Source: Erwinia psidii (GTDB lineage: Bacteria; Pseudomonadota; Gammaproteobacteria; Enterobacterales; Enterobacteriaceae). From it: a DNA stretch of 64,000 nt. Shown one piece after another: positions 1 to 10,100 of this stretch. The notes beneath the pieces are model-generated. The model ran no database searches. It saw nothing but the letters and a program-made list of their open reading frames with translations, and was not told the DNA's origin. A program made the position numbers and the translations under genes. Position 1 is the stretch's first letter. Each line of letters opens with the position of its first letter. The DNA is taken from NCBI RefSeq assembly GCF_003846135.1, contig NZ_RHHM01000003.1:275047-339046 (forward strand), written 5' to 3'.

Positions 1-323
1 TCAATTTTGGCCCGGACAGCCGCAACACCATCACCGTCAGCGCGCTGCTGCAACGACTGTCGACCCTCACTGAAAATGAACATGTGCCCTCATCTTCGGC
101 CGTTATACCGCAAAACAGGGAAGCCCTTCATCTGTCCCTGAACTCGGCAAAAGCCCGTCACGCGCTGAAATGGTCACCGGCGCTGGATATCAACGACACA
201 CTGCAATTTACCAGCACGTGGTATCAGGCAAGTCGCCGTGCTGCCGATATGACCGCGTTCAGCCTGCAACAAATTGCCGATTATGAACGTCGGGTGATGG
301 AACAACGCGAGATAAAATCATGA
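1..323 (+). CDS. rfbG: CDP-glucose 4,6-dehydratase, C-terminal part (partial at window edge)
   Basis: Reading frame 3 is open from the window edge and ends in TGA at 321-323, giving about 106 C-terminal residues. The tail has the layout of RfbG/DdhB enzymes: NFGPD near the start, an EALHLSLNSAKA segment, a W-S-P loop, then TSTWYQA and a QQIADYE helix. The family is an extended SDR that converts CDP-glucose to CDP-4-keto-6-deoxyglucose in the cytoplasm, feeding O-antigen or flagellar glycans. The catalytic part lies outside the window. Its stop overlaps the next start (ATGA), so it is the promoter-proximal member of the operon seen here. A dTDP-glucose dehydratase is the alternative; the tail fits the CDP type better. 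Confidence 0.7.
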   Translation, partial: NFGPDSRNTITVSALLQRLSTLTENEHVPSSSAVIPQNREALHLSLNSAKARHALKWSPALDINDTLQFTSTWYQASRRAADMTAFSLQQIADYERRVMEQREIKS

Positions 324-862
324 AGATCACTGAAACGCCGATTGCCGGCGCATGGCATATTGAAGCCACCCCCTTTATTGACAGTCGTGGCGCTTTTACC
401 CGCACGTTTTGCCAGAAAACATTTTCCGCTTTTGGTCTGGAGACCACCTTCGTTCAGTGCAATCTGTCCAGCAATAAAAGCAAAGCGACACTGCGCGGTT
501 TGCATATGCAAACCGGCGAGCACAGCGAAGTTAAGCTGGTCCGGGCGGTTGCAGGTCGGATTTACGATGTCGCGGTGGATTTGCGTCCCACTTCCCCGAC
601 TTATCTTCAGTGGTATGGCGTCGAGCTGTGCGCTGATAAACAAAACGCCTTTTATATTCCGCGCGGCTGCGCACACGGGTTTATTACCCTGGAAGACAAC
701 AGCGATCTCTTCTATCAGGTGTCTGACGAGTATGCGCCCGGTCACGAGCAGGGTTATCGCTGGGATGATGCCGCATTTGGCATTCAGTGGCCTCTCCACC
801 CGGCAATCATCAGCGATAAAGACTGTGCTTATCCTGATTATGCCGTTCGTCTGGAACGCTGA
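320..862 (+). CDS. dTDP-4-dehydrorhamnose 3,5-epimerase-like (RmlC family) protein
   Basis: This 180-residue protein has the length and motifs of RmlC-type cupin epimerases. RGLHMQ places the expected catalytic His at residue 62, and the family motifs GRIYDVAVDLR, YIPRGCAHGF and the late PGHEQGYRWDD region follow. Known enzymes epimerise C3 and/or C5 of a 4-keto-6-deoxy sugar nucleotide. Because the upstream gene looks CDP-glucose-specific, the substrate here may be a CDP sugar rather than dTDP; that is inference. The ATG overlaps the previous stop and its own TGA overlaps the next ATG, so it is translationally coupled in a sugar operon. Confidence 0.8.
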   Translation: MKITETPIAGAWHIEATPFIDSRGAFTRTFCQKTFSAFGLETTFVQCNLSSNKSKATLRGLHMQTGEHSEVKLVRAVAGRIYDVAVDLRPTSPTYLQWYGVELCADKQNAFYIPRGCAHGFITLEDNSDLFYQVSDEYAPGHEQGYRWDDAAFGIQWPLHPAIISDKDCAYPDYAVRLER

Positions 863-1719
863 TGATGCGACATATTCTTCTCACCGGTGCGAGTGGTTTT
901 GTGGGACAGGCGCTGCTGCAACAGCTGGCTAATAGTGACCTCTCCGTGACCGTGATCTGCCGGGAGCAAAGCCGCGATAAACTGCCCGCACAGAAGAATC
1001 TGCGACAGATAGTTGTCACCGACTCGATCTTTGACAAAGATGTGGCCTGGTGGCGCGAGCAGCTGAAAGGGATTGATACCGTCATTCACAGCGCCTGGTA
1101 TGTCAATCCACAGGATTATCTCACTTCTGTGGAAAATATCGCTTGCCTGAACGGCACGCTGGCGCTGGCCCAGGCCTGCATCGGGAGTGGCGTCAGTTAT
1201 TTTGCCGGGATCGGCACCTGTTTTGAATACGACAACCGTACGGACGAACTCAGCGTGGAGGCGCCGCTCAATCCTCAGTCGCTTTACGCCGCCAGTAAAG
1301 TGGCCACCTTTACGATGCTGAACGCGCTCTTTAAAAATACCTCGGTACAGTTCGGCTGGTATCGCCTGTTTTATCTGTTTGGTGCCAATGAAAAAGCGGG
1401 TCGTCTGGTGCCTTATCTGACCGACATGTTCAGCAACAATAAAACCGCGATCCTGAAACAGGCCAATCTGGTCAGAGATTATCTGGATGTGGATTGTGCG
1501 GCCGGAAAAATTATTAACAGCGTCCTTGCTAAAAACGCGGGGAAATTCAACGTCTGTTCTGGCGAAGGAACCCGGATTGGGGATCTCGCCCTGCGTATTG
1601 CTGCCCGTCATAACGCCACGCATCTCCTGCAACTGGGGGAAGTCTCTCCGTCTGAAACCACACCCCTGAAAATAATTGGCGTGTGCAATTTAAGAGATAA
1701 ACATCATGAGATCCGCTAA
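862..1719 (+). CDS. NAD(P)-dependent sugar epimerase/dehydratase (extended SDR)
   Basis: This 285-residue protein is an extended short-chain dehydrogenase acting on nucleotide sugars. It starts with the Rossmann motif TGASGFVG. It has an HSAW segment after beta4, and the active-site YAASK puts Tyr at about 142 and Lys at 146. The LVRDYLDVDCAA stretch is typical of the substrate-binding region. The likely job is reduction or epimerisation of the 4-keto sugar made upstream. The start is ATG at 862 (a second ATG at 865 is equally possible), overlapping the upstream TGA. The 3' end overlaps the methyltransferase gene by 14 nt. Confidence 0.78.
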   Translation: MMRHILLTGASGFVGQALLQQLANSDLSVTVICREQSRDKLPAQKNLRQIVVTDSIFDKDVAWWREQLKGIDTVIHSAWYVNPQDYLTSVENIACLNGTLALAQACIGSGVSYFAGIGTCFEYDNRTDELSVEAPLNPQSLYAASKVATFTMLNALFKNTSVQFGWYRLFYLFGANEKAGRLVPYLTDMFSNNKTAILKQANLVRDYLDVDCAAGKIINSVLAKNAGKFNVCSGEGTRIGDLALRIAARHNATHLLQLGEVSPSETTPLKIIGVCNLRDKHHEIR

Positions 1720-2755
1720 CTCGCTTTTTTATCGTGAAAACTATCCCCTGTTTCAGAACAGGATGTATTCCTCCCGTGAAGAGGGGATTAACTGTCTGAA
1801 AGGAGATATCGATCTGACCATCGACGGAAAGACCGGCATTATTTTCAACCGTCTGTTTGATGAGTCAGGAATGCAATACGATAAGGATTATCACAATGAA
1901 CAGGGATTAAGCCACGCTTTCTCGCAACATTTACAGGAGGTGGCAGAACGGATTATGCGTGTGATGGGCAAGCAAAATATCGTTGAAATAGGCTGCGGCA
2001 AGGGTCTGTTTCTGGATATGCTCAGTGAAAAAGGGGTTGATATAACCGGCTTCGATCCCACTTACAGCGGCAATAATCCAAGGATCATCCCGGAATATTT
2101 TACTCAGGACACCCCGATTTCCTGTGATGGCATTATATTACGTCATGTGCTTGAACATATTAAAAACCCGGCTGACTTTCTGCATTTCCTGAAACAGGCC
2201 GCGCCGAAACACTGCAAAATTTATATAGAAGTTCCTGCCTTTGAATGGATCAGCAACAATAATGCCTGGTACGATATTTTCTATGAGCACGTCAATTATT
2301 TTCGTCTGAATGACTTCAGACGCTTATTCAGTGACATCATTGAAGGCGGCTATGTTTTTAACGACCAGTATATTTATGTTATCGCTAACCTGTCGGACCT
2401 GCGGGAAGTACCTGAAGTTAACGACACTGACGCTGATTTTTCCTTCCCGATTGAACAGCTGATTGCAGAGAAAGTCGATCGCAGCAAGAAAATTATTCTC
2501 TGGGGCGGCGCATCCAAAGGGGTTATCTTTGCGATGAATCTGGCATGGATGGGTATCAGTGTTGATCACGTTATTGATATTAACCCAAAGAAACAACACC
2601 GTTTTTTACCGGCGACGGGCATCAAAGTTGAATCACCTGACGAGGTGCTGCCACAGTTGGCCGATGGTGAAAACATCTATGTAATGAACTCAGGTTATCT
2701 GGCGGAGATTAAACAGATGACGGGACAACGCTTTAATTATATCACCCTCGACTGA
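1706..2755 (+). CDS. Sugar C-methyltransferase (class I SAM-dependent)
   Basis: This 349-residue protein has two parts. Residues about 85-200 form a class I SAM methyltransferase with EIGCGKG at residues 94-100 and the LRHVLEH motif. The C-terminal third holds a second Rossmann-like domain with WGGASKG and VIDINPKKQ, as in NDP-hexose C-methyltransferases (TylC3/NovU type). Known relatives add a methyl to C3 or C5 of a 4-keto deoxysugar. The usual N-terminal Cys-rich zinc module is not seen; the protein begins with a short region carrying FYRENYPLF. It is the last gene of the operon, so the end product is predicted to be a C-branched deoxysugar. Exact substrate unknown. Confidence 0.72.
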   Translation: MRSANSLFYRENYPLFQNRMYSSREEGINCLKGDIDLTIDGKTGIIFNRLFDESGMQYDKDYHNEQGLSHAFSQHLQEVAERIMRVMGKQNIVEIGCGKGLFLDMLSEKGVDITGFDPTYSGNNPRIIPEYFTQDTPISCDGIILRHVLEHIKNPADFLHFLKQAAPKHCKIYIEVPAFEWISNNNAWYDIFYEHVNYFRLNDFRRLFSDIIEGGYVFNDQYIYVIANLSDLREVPEVNDTDADFSFPIEQLIAEKVDRSKKIILWGGASKGVIFAMNLAWMGISVDHVIDINPKKQHRFLPATGIKVESPDEVLPQLADGENIYVMNSGYLAEIKQMTGQRFNYITLD

Positions 2756-2791
2756 GCGTGATTCTTTCTGGCAACGACCGGTCTGTCTCCA

Positions 2792-3002
2792 TCAGATTAA
2801 CGATATAAGACAGGCGGTTGCTGTTATTACCAGGCCGATAACCAGCCAGATCATCGATTCAGGCGGGGGTTTACGCTTGCGAAGTGCACATATCGCTGAT
2901 GGTGAAACCTGCCAGATGCGTTCAGGAGAAAGCAGCCAGGCGAGGCTCTGAACGGGTCCGGGCAGTCAGATTGATAATGCCGGAGGCCTGGGAAAGTGCC
3001 AT
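2792..3002 (-). pseudogene. IS4-family transposase remnant (N-terminus)
   Basis: Reading the minus strand from an ATG at 3002 gives MALSQASGIINL, then an in-frame stop. The next frame continues with FSPERIWQVSPSAIC, LRKRKPPPESMIWLVIG and ends at 2792. The Arg-rich turn followed by a P-E-x-x-x-W-L-V-I-G helix is the N-terminal signature of IS4-type transposases. About 70 residues survive with one frameshift; the DDE core is absent. It is a relic with no expected function. Confidence 0.55.
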
Positions 3003-3040
3003 TTTAAAAGGGTTCATGTTTTGAACATGAACCCTTTATT
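3001..3040 (-). terminator. Terminator of the metallopeptidase gene
   Basis: A perfect 14-bp inverted repeat (3007-3020 with 3024-3037, 3-nt loop) lies 80 nt downstream of the minus-strand peptidase stop. On the minus strand the stem is followed by TTTT, as in an intrinsic terminator. The plus strand has only a weak U tract. Confidence 0.7.
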
Positions 3041-3121
3041 ACACCCACCCTGGCATCGATCAACCGACCGAGAAACCACTGGCATTAGCCACCGGGCAGC
3101 GAGGAAAACATGACTGACAGT

Positions 3122-5554
3122 TTAGTTTACCTTGTTCCAGGCCTGCTCCCAGTGTAGCCCAGTGCCTGGTGCATAGGCCCATGCTGCCCCGGCGCACCAG
3201 CCAGTGAACGGATGAGGTCTGCAGCTATAAACGCCACCCGCGGCGCTAACCCGGTCACCCGCTTTATAGGCAGTTCCTTCAACATAAGCAGGATAAGCAG
3301 GCGGCGGTTCTTTTTCACTCACTAACAGAGGGATGGCAGCAGTCGCCAGATATTGCTTATTATTTGCTGACGCCTCAAGGTGAACCTGATAGTTACCCGT
3401 TGCAACGTGCTGGGTATCCAGGTTAAACGTGGGCTGACTGCTGGCAGCCACAATATCTTCGTCACGCTTTAACGTCCACAGCCAACTGTCCGCATCAAAG
3501 TTCGCCTGCGACTGAAAAGTCACTTTTTCACCGTGCTCAACGCTACCTTTTCCACTGATGTGCGCTTCTGCTGGCAGTACGGTTACCGTGACGATTTTAC
3601 TGTCCGTCACGCCATGCGAACCCGTCACGGTGAGCTGATACCTGGCTTTGCCGGTGGCGCCGGTCGGAAATGCCGCTCGCGCTACTGGTTGCCTGATTTC
3701 CTGAACGATCGGACCAGAAGCCACTTCCTGTAAACCAAAAGCGCCATTGCCCTCCAGGCTTCGCCAGACGGGATCGGTACCAATGCTTTTTCTGCCATCC
3801 AGGTTACGGATAGTTGTGGAGTTATGGCGAGCAATAATGCTGAAATCCTGCGGCACGATGGCAACCGGCACGACCAGGGCATCTTCATCCTGAGCATCTT
3901 TAATGTCATCTACACGAACGTGTGCGCCCTGTGCATCAACACGTAGCAGGGTAATACGTTTACCGGACAGAAGGTCATCCACCGATTTACCGGGCATCAG
4001 TGGTGCATCTGCCATGCCATTCGCGCTGCCCGGCGTTGTATCCACCAACTGGTTGGTAACATTCTGGCCAAAAGTGGCAATACGGACAATCACGCCATGC
4101 ACAAAAGGACTGTCTGCCGACCAGTTTTCAAATCCACCGCTGGCCTGACGGTATTCCAACGTCAGATAACTGCCATTGCTACGCAAAATCCTTAGCGCTT
4201 TAACACCATGGCTGTTGGTCGCGTCAAAGAGGGGCGTTAATGTGTAACTACCGGATCCATTGACCAGTGGAAACTGCTCCGCGGTTAACCATCCTGCGTA
4301 AAGCACATAAGGCGCCGGATACAAACGGCGACCACCACCATTCATGGTATCGGAAGGATCCCCGACCGTAGTCCTACGGCATTTTTCGTCGATTTGTACC
4401 ACGCCGTGGCTGTCCAGGCTACAGCCCTCCAGCGATGTGGCATGTGGTGCCCCCAGGTTATGACCAAACTCATGCTGCCACATCCAGTGACGTTCACCAT
4501 TGTTATTGGCGATAATCCAGTTGCCGGGTATTTGCGCCAGTGCTGTCCAGGCACACGAGGTGGAAGGAATATCGATAAAGAAATAATTGTAACTATCGAC
4601 GTCAATTCCTTTTTGCTGTGCCAGCGTTTTAGCCTGCCCAACCACGTCATTGGAACAGGTTGCAGGGCGCGGACCAAGGTTGATGTCACTGACCACATCG
4701 CCTTTTAATTCCAGTTTACCGTAAGATGAAAGTCGCACGGCACTGGCCAGTGAGCTGGTATCATTGCCTGTACCTAAGACTGCGGCTCTCATTCTCTCCA
4801 GCGGATTGGCAGCCCGATCGCTGTAGTGCGCATGCAGGATCAGAATTTTTCTTACGCCGACCACGGGACGAGTATGCAACGTATCCGGCATAGTTAATTG
4901 CCAGGTAAATTCATTGCTGCGGCTCTCTGACACCATCGCTAACCTGTTTGCGGTATGTCCCAGTATTTCTCTTCTGGCTGAGTCATTCCGAAATTTATTT
5001 CTGAGGGTATAAAATATCCCGTTATGGGCATCGCTGTGACGAGGGGTAATTTGCCATGCACGGTGTGATTGCAAACCGCTGCCGGTACAGTTCATCATCG
5101 TTGGTATGTTGGAAGTGGTTCCAAGACACTGTTCCTGACTTTGCCCTTTGAGCGCCTGACTGGTGATTTTGAAAAAACCAACCATCTGCGGTGAAACTTT
5201 CCAGTGCTGGCGCGGCACATTTTGGCAAGCCGAAAAAGAGATATTTCGGTTGTCTGCATTCAGCGTCATACAAAGATGATTGCCTGCCGACAGATCTTTT
5301 ATCGTTGCGTATTGATGTTGGTTGCTGCTGCCCGTAAGTATTACCGCTTCATTATTATCGTTACCCTTAACGGTATCATTTTGCTGGGCCAGACTGTCTG
5401 TTATCACATCTTTATTTGCTTTTGCATAATCCGACGCAGGCGCGAGGGCAAGCGTCAGAAAGACAGAAAGCAACATCTTACTGAATTTAGACGGAGATAA
5501 CATAACGGTGTTCTCAGTTATTTTCTTCGACCCGGAATTATATTTACCCTGCAT
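3122..5554 (-). CDS. Secreted zinc metallopeptidase with lectin-like, PKD-like and chitin-binding domains
   Basis: About 810 residues. A signal peptide (KMLLSVFLTLALAPAS) is followed by a ricin-type beta-trefoil-like segment with Cys/Trp repeats (about residues 70-220). The catalytic domain carries HEFGHNLGAPH near residue 361, the HExxHxxGxxH zinc site of metzincins; the surrounding layout resembles gametolysin-like (M11) enzymes. Further on come a PKD-like beta domain (about 650-745) and a C-terminal CBM5/12 chitin-binding module with GWCAGAAWAYAPGTG. It should be exported and degrade host or glycan-bound protein. The start is set at 5554, where AGGAGAG sits 8 nt upstream; the ATG at 5560 is too close to that site. 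No neighbour shares its operon. Confidence 0.72.
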   Translation of the reverse strand: MQGKYNSGSKKITENTVMLSPSKFSKMLLSVFLTLALAPASDYAKANKDVITDSLAQQNDTVKGNDNNEAVILTGSSNQHQYATIKDLSAGNHLCMTLNADNRNISFSACQNVPRQHWKVSPQMVGFFKITSQALKGQSQEQCLGTTSNIPTMMNCTGSGLQSHRAWQITPRHSDAHNGIFYTLRNKFRNDSARREILGHTANRLAMVSESRSNEFTWQLTMPDTLHTRPVVGVRKILILHAHYSDRAANPLERMRAAVLGTGNDTSSLASAVRLSSYGKLELKGDVVSDINLGPRPATCSNDVVGQAKTLAQQKGIDVDSYNYFFIDIPSTSCAWTALAQIPGNWIIANNNGERHWMWQHEFGHNLGAPHATSLEGCSLDSHGVVQIDEKCRRTTVGDPSDTMNGGGRRLYPAPYVLYAGWLTAEQFPLVNGSGSYTLTPLFDATNSHGVKALRILRSNGSYLTLEYRQASGGFENWSADSPFVHGVIVRIATFGQNVTNQLVDTTPGSANGMADAPLMPGKSVDDLLSGKRITLLRVDAQGAHVRVDDIKDAQDEDALVVPVAIVPQDFSIIARHNSTTIRNLDGRKSIGTDPVWRSLEGNGAFGLQEVASGPIVQEIRQPVARAAFPTGATGKARYQLTVTGSHGVTDSKIVTVTVLPAEAHISGKGSVEHGEKVTFQSQANFDADSWLWTLKRDEDIVAASSQPTFNLDTQHVATGNYQVHLEASANNKQYLATAAIPLLVSEKEPPPAYPAYVEGTAYKAGDRVSAAGGVYSCRPHPFTGWCAGAAWAYAPGTGLHWEQAWNKVN

Positions 5555-5560
5555 TTGCAT

Positions 5561-7110
5561 CTCTCCTGATACACCTGGTTTTCAATAACACATGACTCAA
5601 AGCCTGTTGCATCAGGCTACTTTACTGGCCATTTTCACCCCGACAGGACTCACCATCCTCACGCACTACCTCTTCGCGCCAACAGGACAGTTCCTGACAC
5701 CTTATATTTATTGCGTAAAATTTTTTTGCATTTAAATAAAACCTGCTTATCTGCCTGGTATATTGCCTGACAGTGATTTTTCAGAAATCCCGATCCATTT
5801 ATAAATATAAAAGTTTCCGAGGGATAATTAAAATTAAATCAACCGAATCAATAGCAATTGACACTGAATTATTGCAGATGCACGTATAAAAAAGCGATAT
5901 CAAAAATCAACATCATGAGACTAATAATTGAGATGGCGAGAGTTTATTTGTTAACCGGACATCACCGCGCAAAAGCACCTGATAAAAAAGCAACAAAATA
6001 CAAGTCAAAAGATCCAGCAATCGATAAAATATGAGAAAGGAAAAATCTGATTTTTCTTCTTGCTTATTTTACATGAAAAACAAAAAATCCACTTCAACAA
6101 GTAATACAGATAGTACCTGTCATTTAGTGACATGAAACAAACCAACTCAAATTATTTCTGCAACCAATACCACATAGGTAATCTTAACACCGAACCTGAG
6201 CCATCTTTTATTACTAACTGAAAATCACATTCCGTGGGCGTAAGGCCGACCGTTTAAATCGACTTGAGCTACCGGCATTATCCTCTGTTAAGGTGAATAT
6301 TATTCAGTCACATTACTATCCTGTTGTTATTTCCCGCCCATAAGCAATATTCATCGATGTTGTCGTCCTGACGTATCGCACGGCAAGAGGCGTTATGGTA
6401 AAGAGTCAGCCTTTATCTGCATGTTATATTACGCATTATTGCCGTCATTTCCCCTTACGGAAGAGATGGTTTATGTGGTGGGATACGGTTTACCTTGTGG
6501 GACGGGGACATCACAGGGATAAGGCAACGAGGGAGGCAACATGCTACAACGGTTTACGGGGCTTATTACGAAACGGTTCCCCCACTCCACGGCTGAAAGA
6601 TAACCGAACAGGCATCTGCCTGCCTGTGGCAAAACAGGTTTTGCCGGAGAAGATACAAGCAAGCGTCCGTTTGGTTCAGAACAACAGATTGGGCTGTTTT
6701 CGCAGCGAGGCTGCCTTGTAGCTTGTAGCCTGTTGCCCTGACAATTGCCACAAGGCAGATAAAAAATTGATAGGGTGGTTTCAGACGTCACTATTCAGAT
6801 CCGGGAATTAAACCCGAAGAGTGAATTGCTGATTTTGTTGCTACTTAATTTAATTGGGAAATTTATTTTCCTGTCGGGTGTTTTGGAGATTCTCCAGCAG
6901 GCATTACTGTTGCAGGCAATCAGGACACGGACAGCACCTGATAACTCAACGTAAACGTAGCAGGTGAGAATGTTGAGCACCGTCGGGGGCGGGCAGACCG
7001 ATTAACAGTCTGATAAGCAGACTCTTATTGTGCTGCTGTGCATGTTGCTACGGTTGATTTAAAAAAGGGCCAGACATCAATCACGGCAACAGATGAACCG
7101 CTTACAAAGG
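5561..7110. other. AT-rich stretch with no recognisable gene
   Basis: About 1.55 kb upstream of the peptidase gene. The first 700 bases are strongly AT-rich and likely hold its promoter. Around 6395-6790 there are short overlapping frames on both strands, but none has a credible start, a recognised motif or a neighbour suggesting a function. It may contain decayed mobile DNA. Confidence 0.5.
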
Positions 7111-7140
7111 TAAAATGCGGCACGGTGCCGCATTTTCCTT
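7111..7140 (-). terminator. Terminator of the flagellar glycosyltransferase gene
   Basis: An 11-bp perfect stem (7112-7122 with 7126-7136), GC-rich in the middle and ending in TTTT on the minus strand, lies 12 nt past the glycosyltransferase stop. Confidence 0.75.
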
Positions 7141-7151
7141 AACCTGTTGGC

Positions 7152-10100
7152 TCAGCCCACCGTCCACGCCTTCAGCCATTGCGCGGCATTATCCCCGGTC
7201 AGCATCCAGTCCCGACGTAAGCGCGTCTGTAACTCGTCGCCCATTGCAGCGGTGGCATCCAGATCGTTGAGGTGTTTACGAATCGCATCACACCAGTCCT
7301 TGAAGCGGTTACGTACACGGGTGACCGGTAAATCGCCCCGATAGCATTCCACATCGCTACAAATCACCGGCACACCACAGGCACCGTATTCCATCAGACG
7401 CAGATTACTTTTACAGGCGTTGAAAATATTATCTTCCACAGGCGCCAGTGCCAGATCCAGATTCAGCGCCGCCAGCGTGGTCGGATAAATTTCAATATCA
7501 ACACCATAATGAAGCTCATGAATGTAGGGACGCAGCTTGTGTGGGCACATCCCCATAAACACCCATTCAACCTCATTTGCGAACTCTTTAATCACATCAA
7601 CGATCATCTCCAGATCGCCAGTGTGACTGGATCCCCCCGCCCACCCTACCCTGGGCTTTTTGCCCTGGCGGCGCAAACTTTGCAGGTTTCCCCACCACTG
7701 AACCGGAAGGCGGTTGTTCACCACCACAATTTCGTTATGCATCCCTTTGAATGCTTCAGCCAGGGGTTCGGTCGACACCACAAAGCGATCGAAGAAACCA
7801 AGGCTTTTACGCATTTTCTTCCACATATCCTGCTTGAAATCTTTATGGTGATGATTTTTTAACGGCACATTGAGGATGTAGTCATCCAGTTCATAGACCC
7901 TGAAGATATCCGTTGCCGCCACCACCGGTGCCATCCAGTTCTGGAAAATGTCCGAATAGCGTCGCTGAATAATCATGCTGTCCGGTTTGTGCTGGCCGAT
8001 CTCCGCAATGGAGAGCAGGCGACTGTAGAGCTTACCGTTAGTCATCCCCTCCTGCTCCATCGCACGAAATGGCTGGATAATGCGGTAATGCCCGCATCCG
8101 GCGGTATCGGCATGATTGGCCAGAATGGTTGGTAATCCAGGACGCTTCACCGGGGACCAGCACAGGGCGCTGTCACTGTTCACATCAAACTGACGGCTTT
8201 TCAGCGAAAGATTGGCATTGAACGCCGGATCGTTAGCGATCGCCGGCAACCAGCGGCGGTAGAGCCAGCAATCCTCATCCTGTTTGAGTATTTTAACCGT
8301 CTGGCTGTTCTCCCCCTGAAATGGTTGCTGCCGTGCCGCCGGGCGAAGAATGCGGGCATACGGCGTCCATACCGTGAGGTAGCCCTGTTCGCGGGCGCGC
8401 AGGCAGAAATCAACGTCATCATACATCTGGGTACTGGTGTCAAATCCGCCAAGGGCATCATAAAGCTGACGACGGACCAGCATAAAATCGCCGGATACCG
8501 CGCTGTAGTTCTGATCGATTTGCAACCGGCCCAAATAGCTGGGCTGATCGTCAGCCATACCGCGAAACGCATCCCCCACGGCACCATTCACCCCAAGCAA
8601 ATACCCCGCATGGCGAATACGGTACTGAGAGTTAAGCTGCTTGCCGCCGACAATACCCACTTCCGGGCGCTGTGCGTGGTTGAGGAGATTGTCCAGCCAC
8701 TCACCATCCATCACCGCCAGCTCACAATGCAACAGAGCGAGATATTCCCCCCGCGCCACGGTGGCGGCGAGATTGCTCATTCCCGCATGGTGCCAGCTGT
8801 TGGGATAGTGCAGAACCTTGATCCTTTGCGGGTCCACATTGGCAATGCTCGCCAGCCAGCTTTCCCGCTCTGGGCTTTGCTGATTGTCCGCCACGATGAT
8901 CATTTCATAATTGAGATAGCGGGTTTTCTCCAGCAGCGTGGTAACCGACGCGATCAGCGAAGGCAGATGCCAGTTTGCGAGGATAATTAATGAAACCAGT
9001 GGTTGGTGATCGTGTTGGTAACGCAGGCGATAATTACCGAAATTGTCCATTGCCACTTCACCTTGCGGATAGCCCCGGTTGGTAAGATGACGTTGCAGGA
9101 TCGCCGCGTCCTCGGCAACCACCCGCTTTTTCAGCGTGGTCATCAGCAAGGGTTCTGCAAGGTGGCCGATAACCCCGAAGCCCTGGCTCTCGATCAGTTT
9201 GGCGATCAGGTCGAATTCACAGGCGTTTGGACAGGCCAGATCAAATCCTTCCGCAGCGGTCAGCAGCTCGCGACGGAACAGCCAGTGCTCAGCCATTGTT
9301 TTTGGCGAACTGAGAAACAGATCGAGGTTAAAATCGGGCCGGAAAGCAACGCCACCAGGATCGCCGTCTATGGCAAAAAATTCATCGGCATACAGGGCCA
9401 GCGTCCCGCCTGCGTCAGGCAGCGCGGTGGCAAGGGAGATCAGTCCCGACGGCAGGAAAGTGCTGCCTGCATCAACAAAAATAAACCACGCCTCATCGCG
9501 TCCGGTAAGCGCGAGGTTTATTACCTCCAGGCGATTTTCCGCCGTGGCCGGATAACAGCTCACGCCGGCTGGCACTCTGTCGACACTGCCGACAATCAAC
9601 GGGGTCAAGGTCAGAAGACCGCTATCGATCCCGTTCAGACTCTCAAGCGTTGTATTCACTTTGTGGCGGGTATCGTCGCTGACGGTGATCACCACCCCAA
9701 CGCTCACCGGACCGCCGCTTTCCGCCGCCAGCCCGGCGAGATAATCCTGCTCAAAGGGCCGCAGCTGACGCTGGGCCAGCCAGCCGTTAAGCTCCGACTG
9801 AATAAAATTGTTGTAGTGCTGCTGGCTGAAGTTCTGGTATCCGGCGGCATCCGGGCTGTGTATTGCCGCGACCCGCACCATATTGTGTGGTTTCTGAAAC
9901 TGACTGAACCAGCTCTGCTGACGAATGAAGTGGAAAACCTTGTCACGGTTTGCCACCACTTTTTCTTCGTTATCACGTTGTCCCGGTTGCTGGTAAACGC
10001 TGGAGATACGGATGGTACACAGCGGCCTGTTTACCCAGCCCAACAATTTGCCGGGCAGCAATCTGGCATAAAGCACCAGCGCTTCCACTTCCAGCATATT

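Noticed and set aside
838..1632. 264-codon minus-strand frame across the sugar reductase
   Set aside because: It is the antisense of a clear SDR gene with motifs and operon overlaps; no ribosome site or family pattern on the minus strand.
6395..6791. Possible transposase start in the gap before the glycosyltransferase
   Set aside because: A short EEMVYVV-like stretch recalls IS4 transposases, but a frameshift is needed and nothing after it fits.
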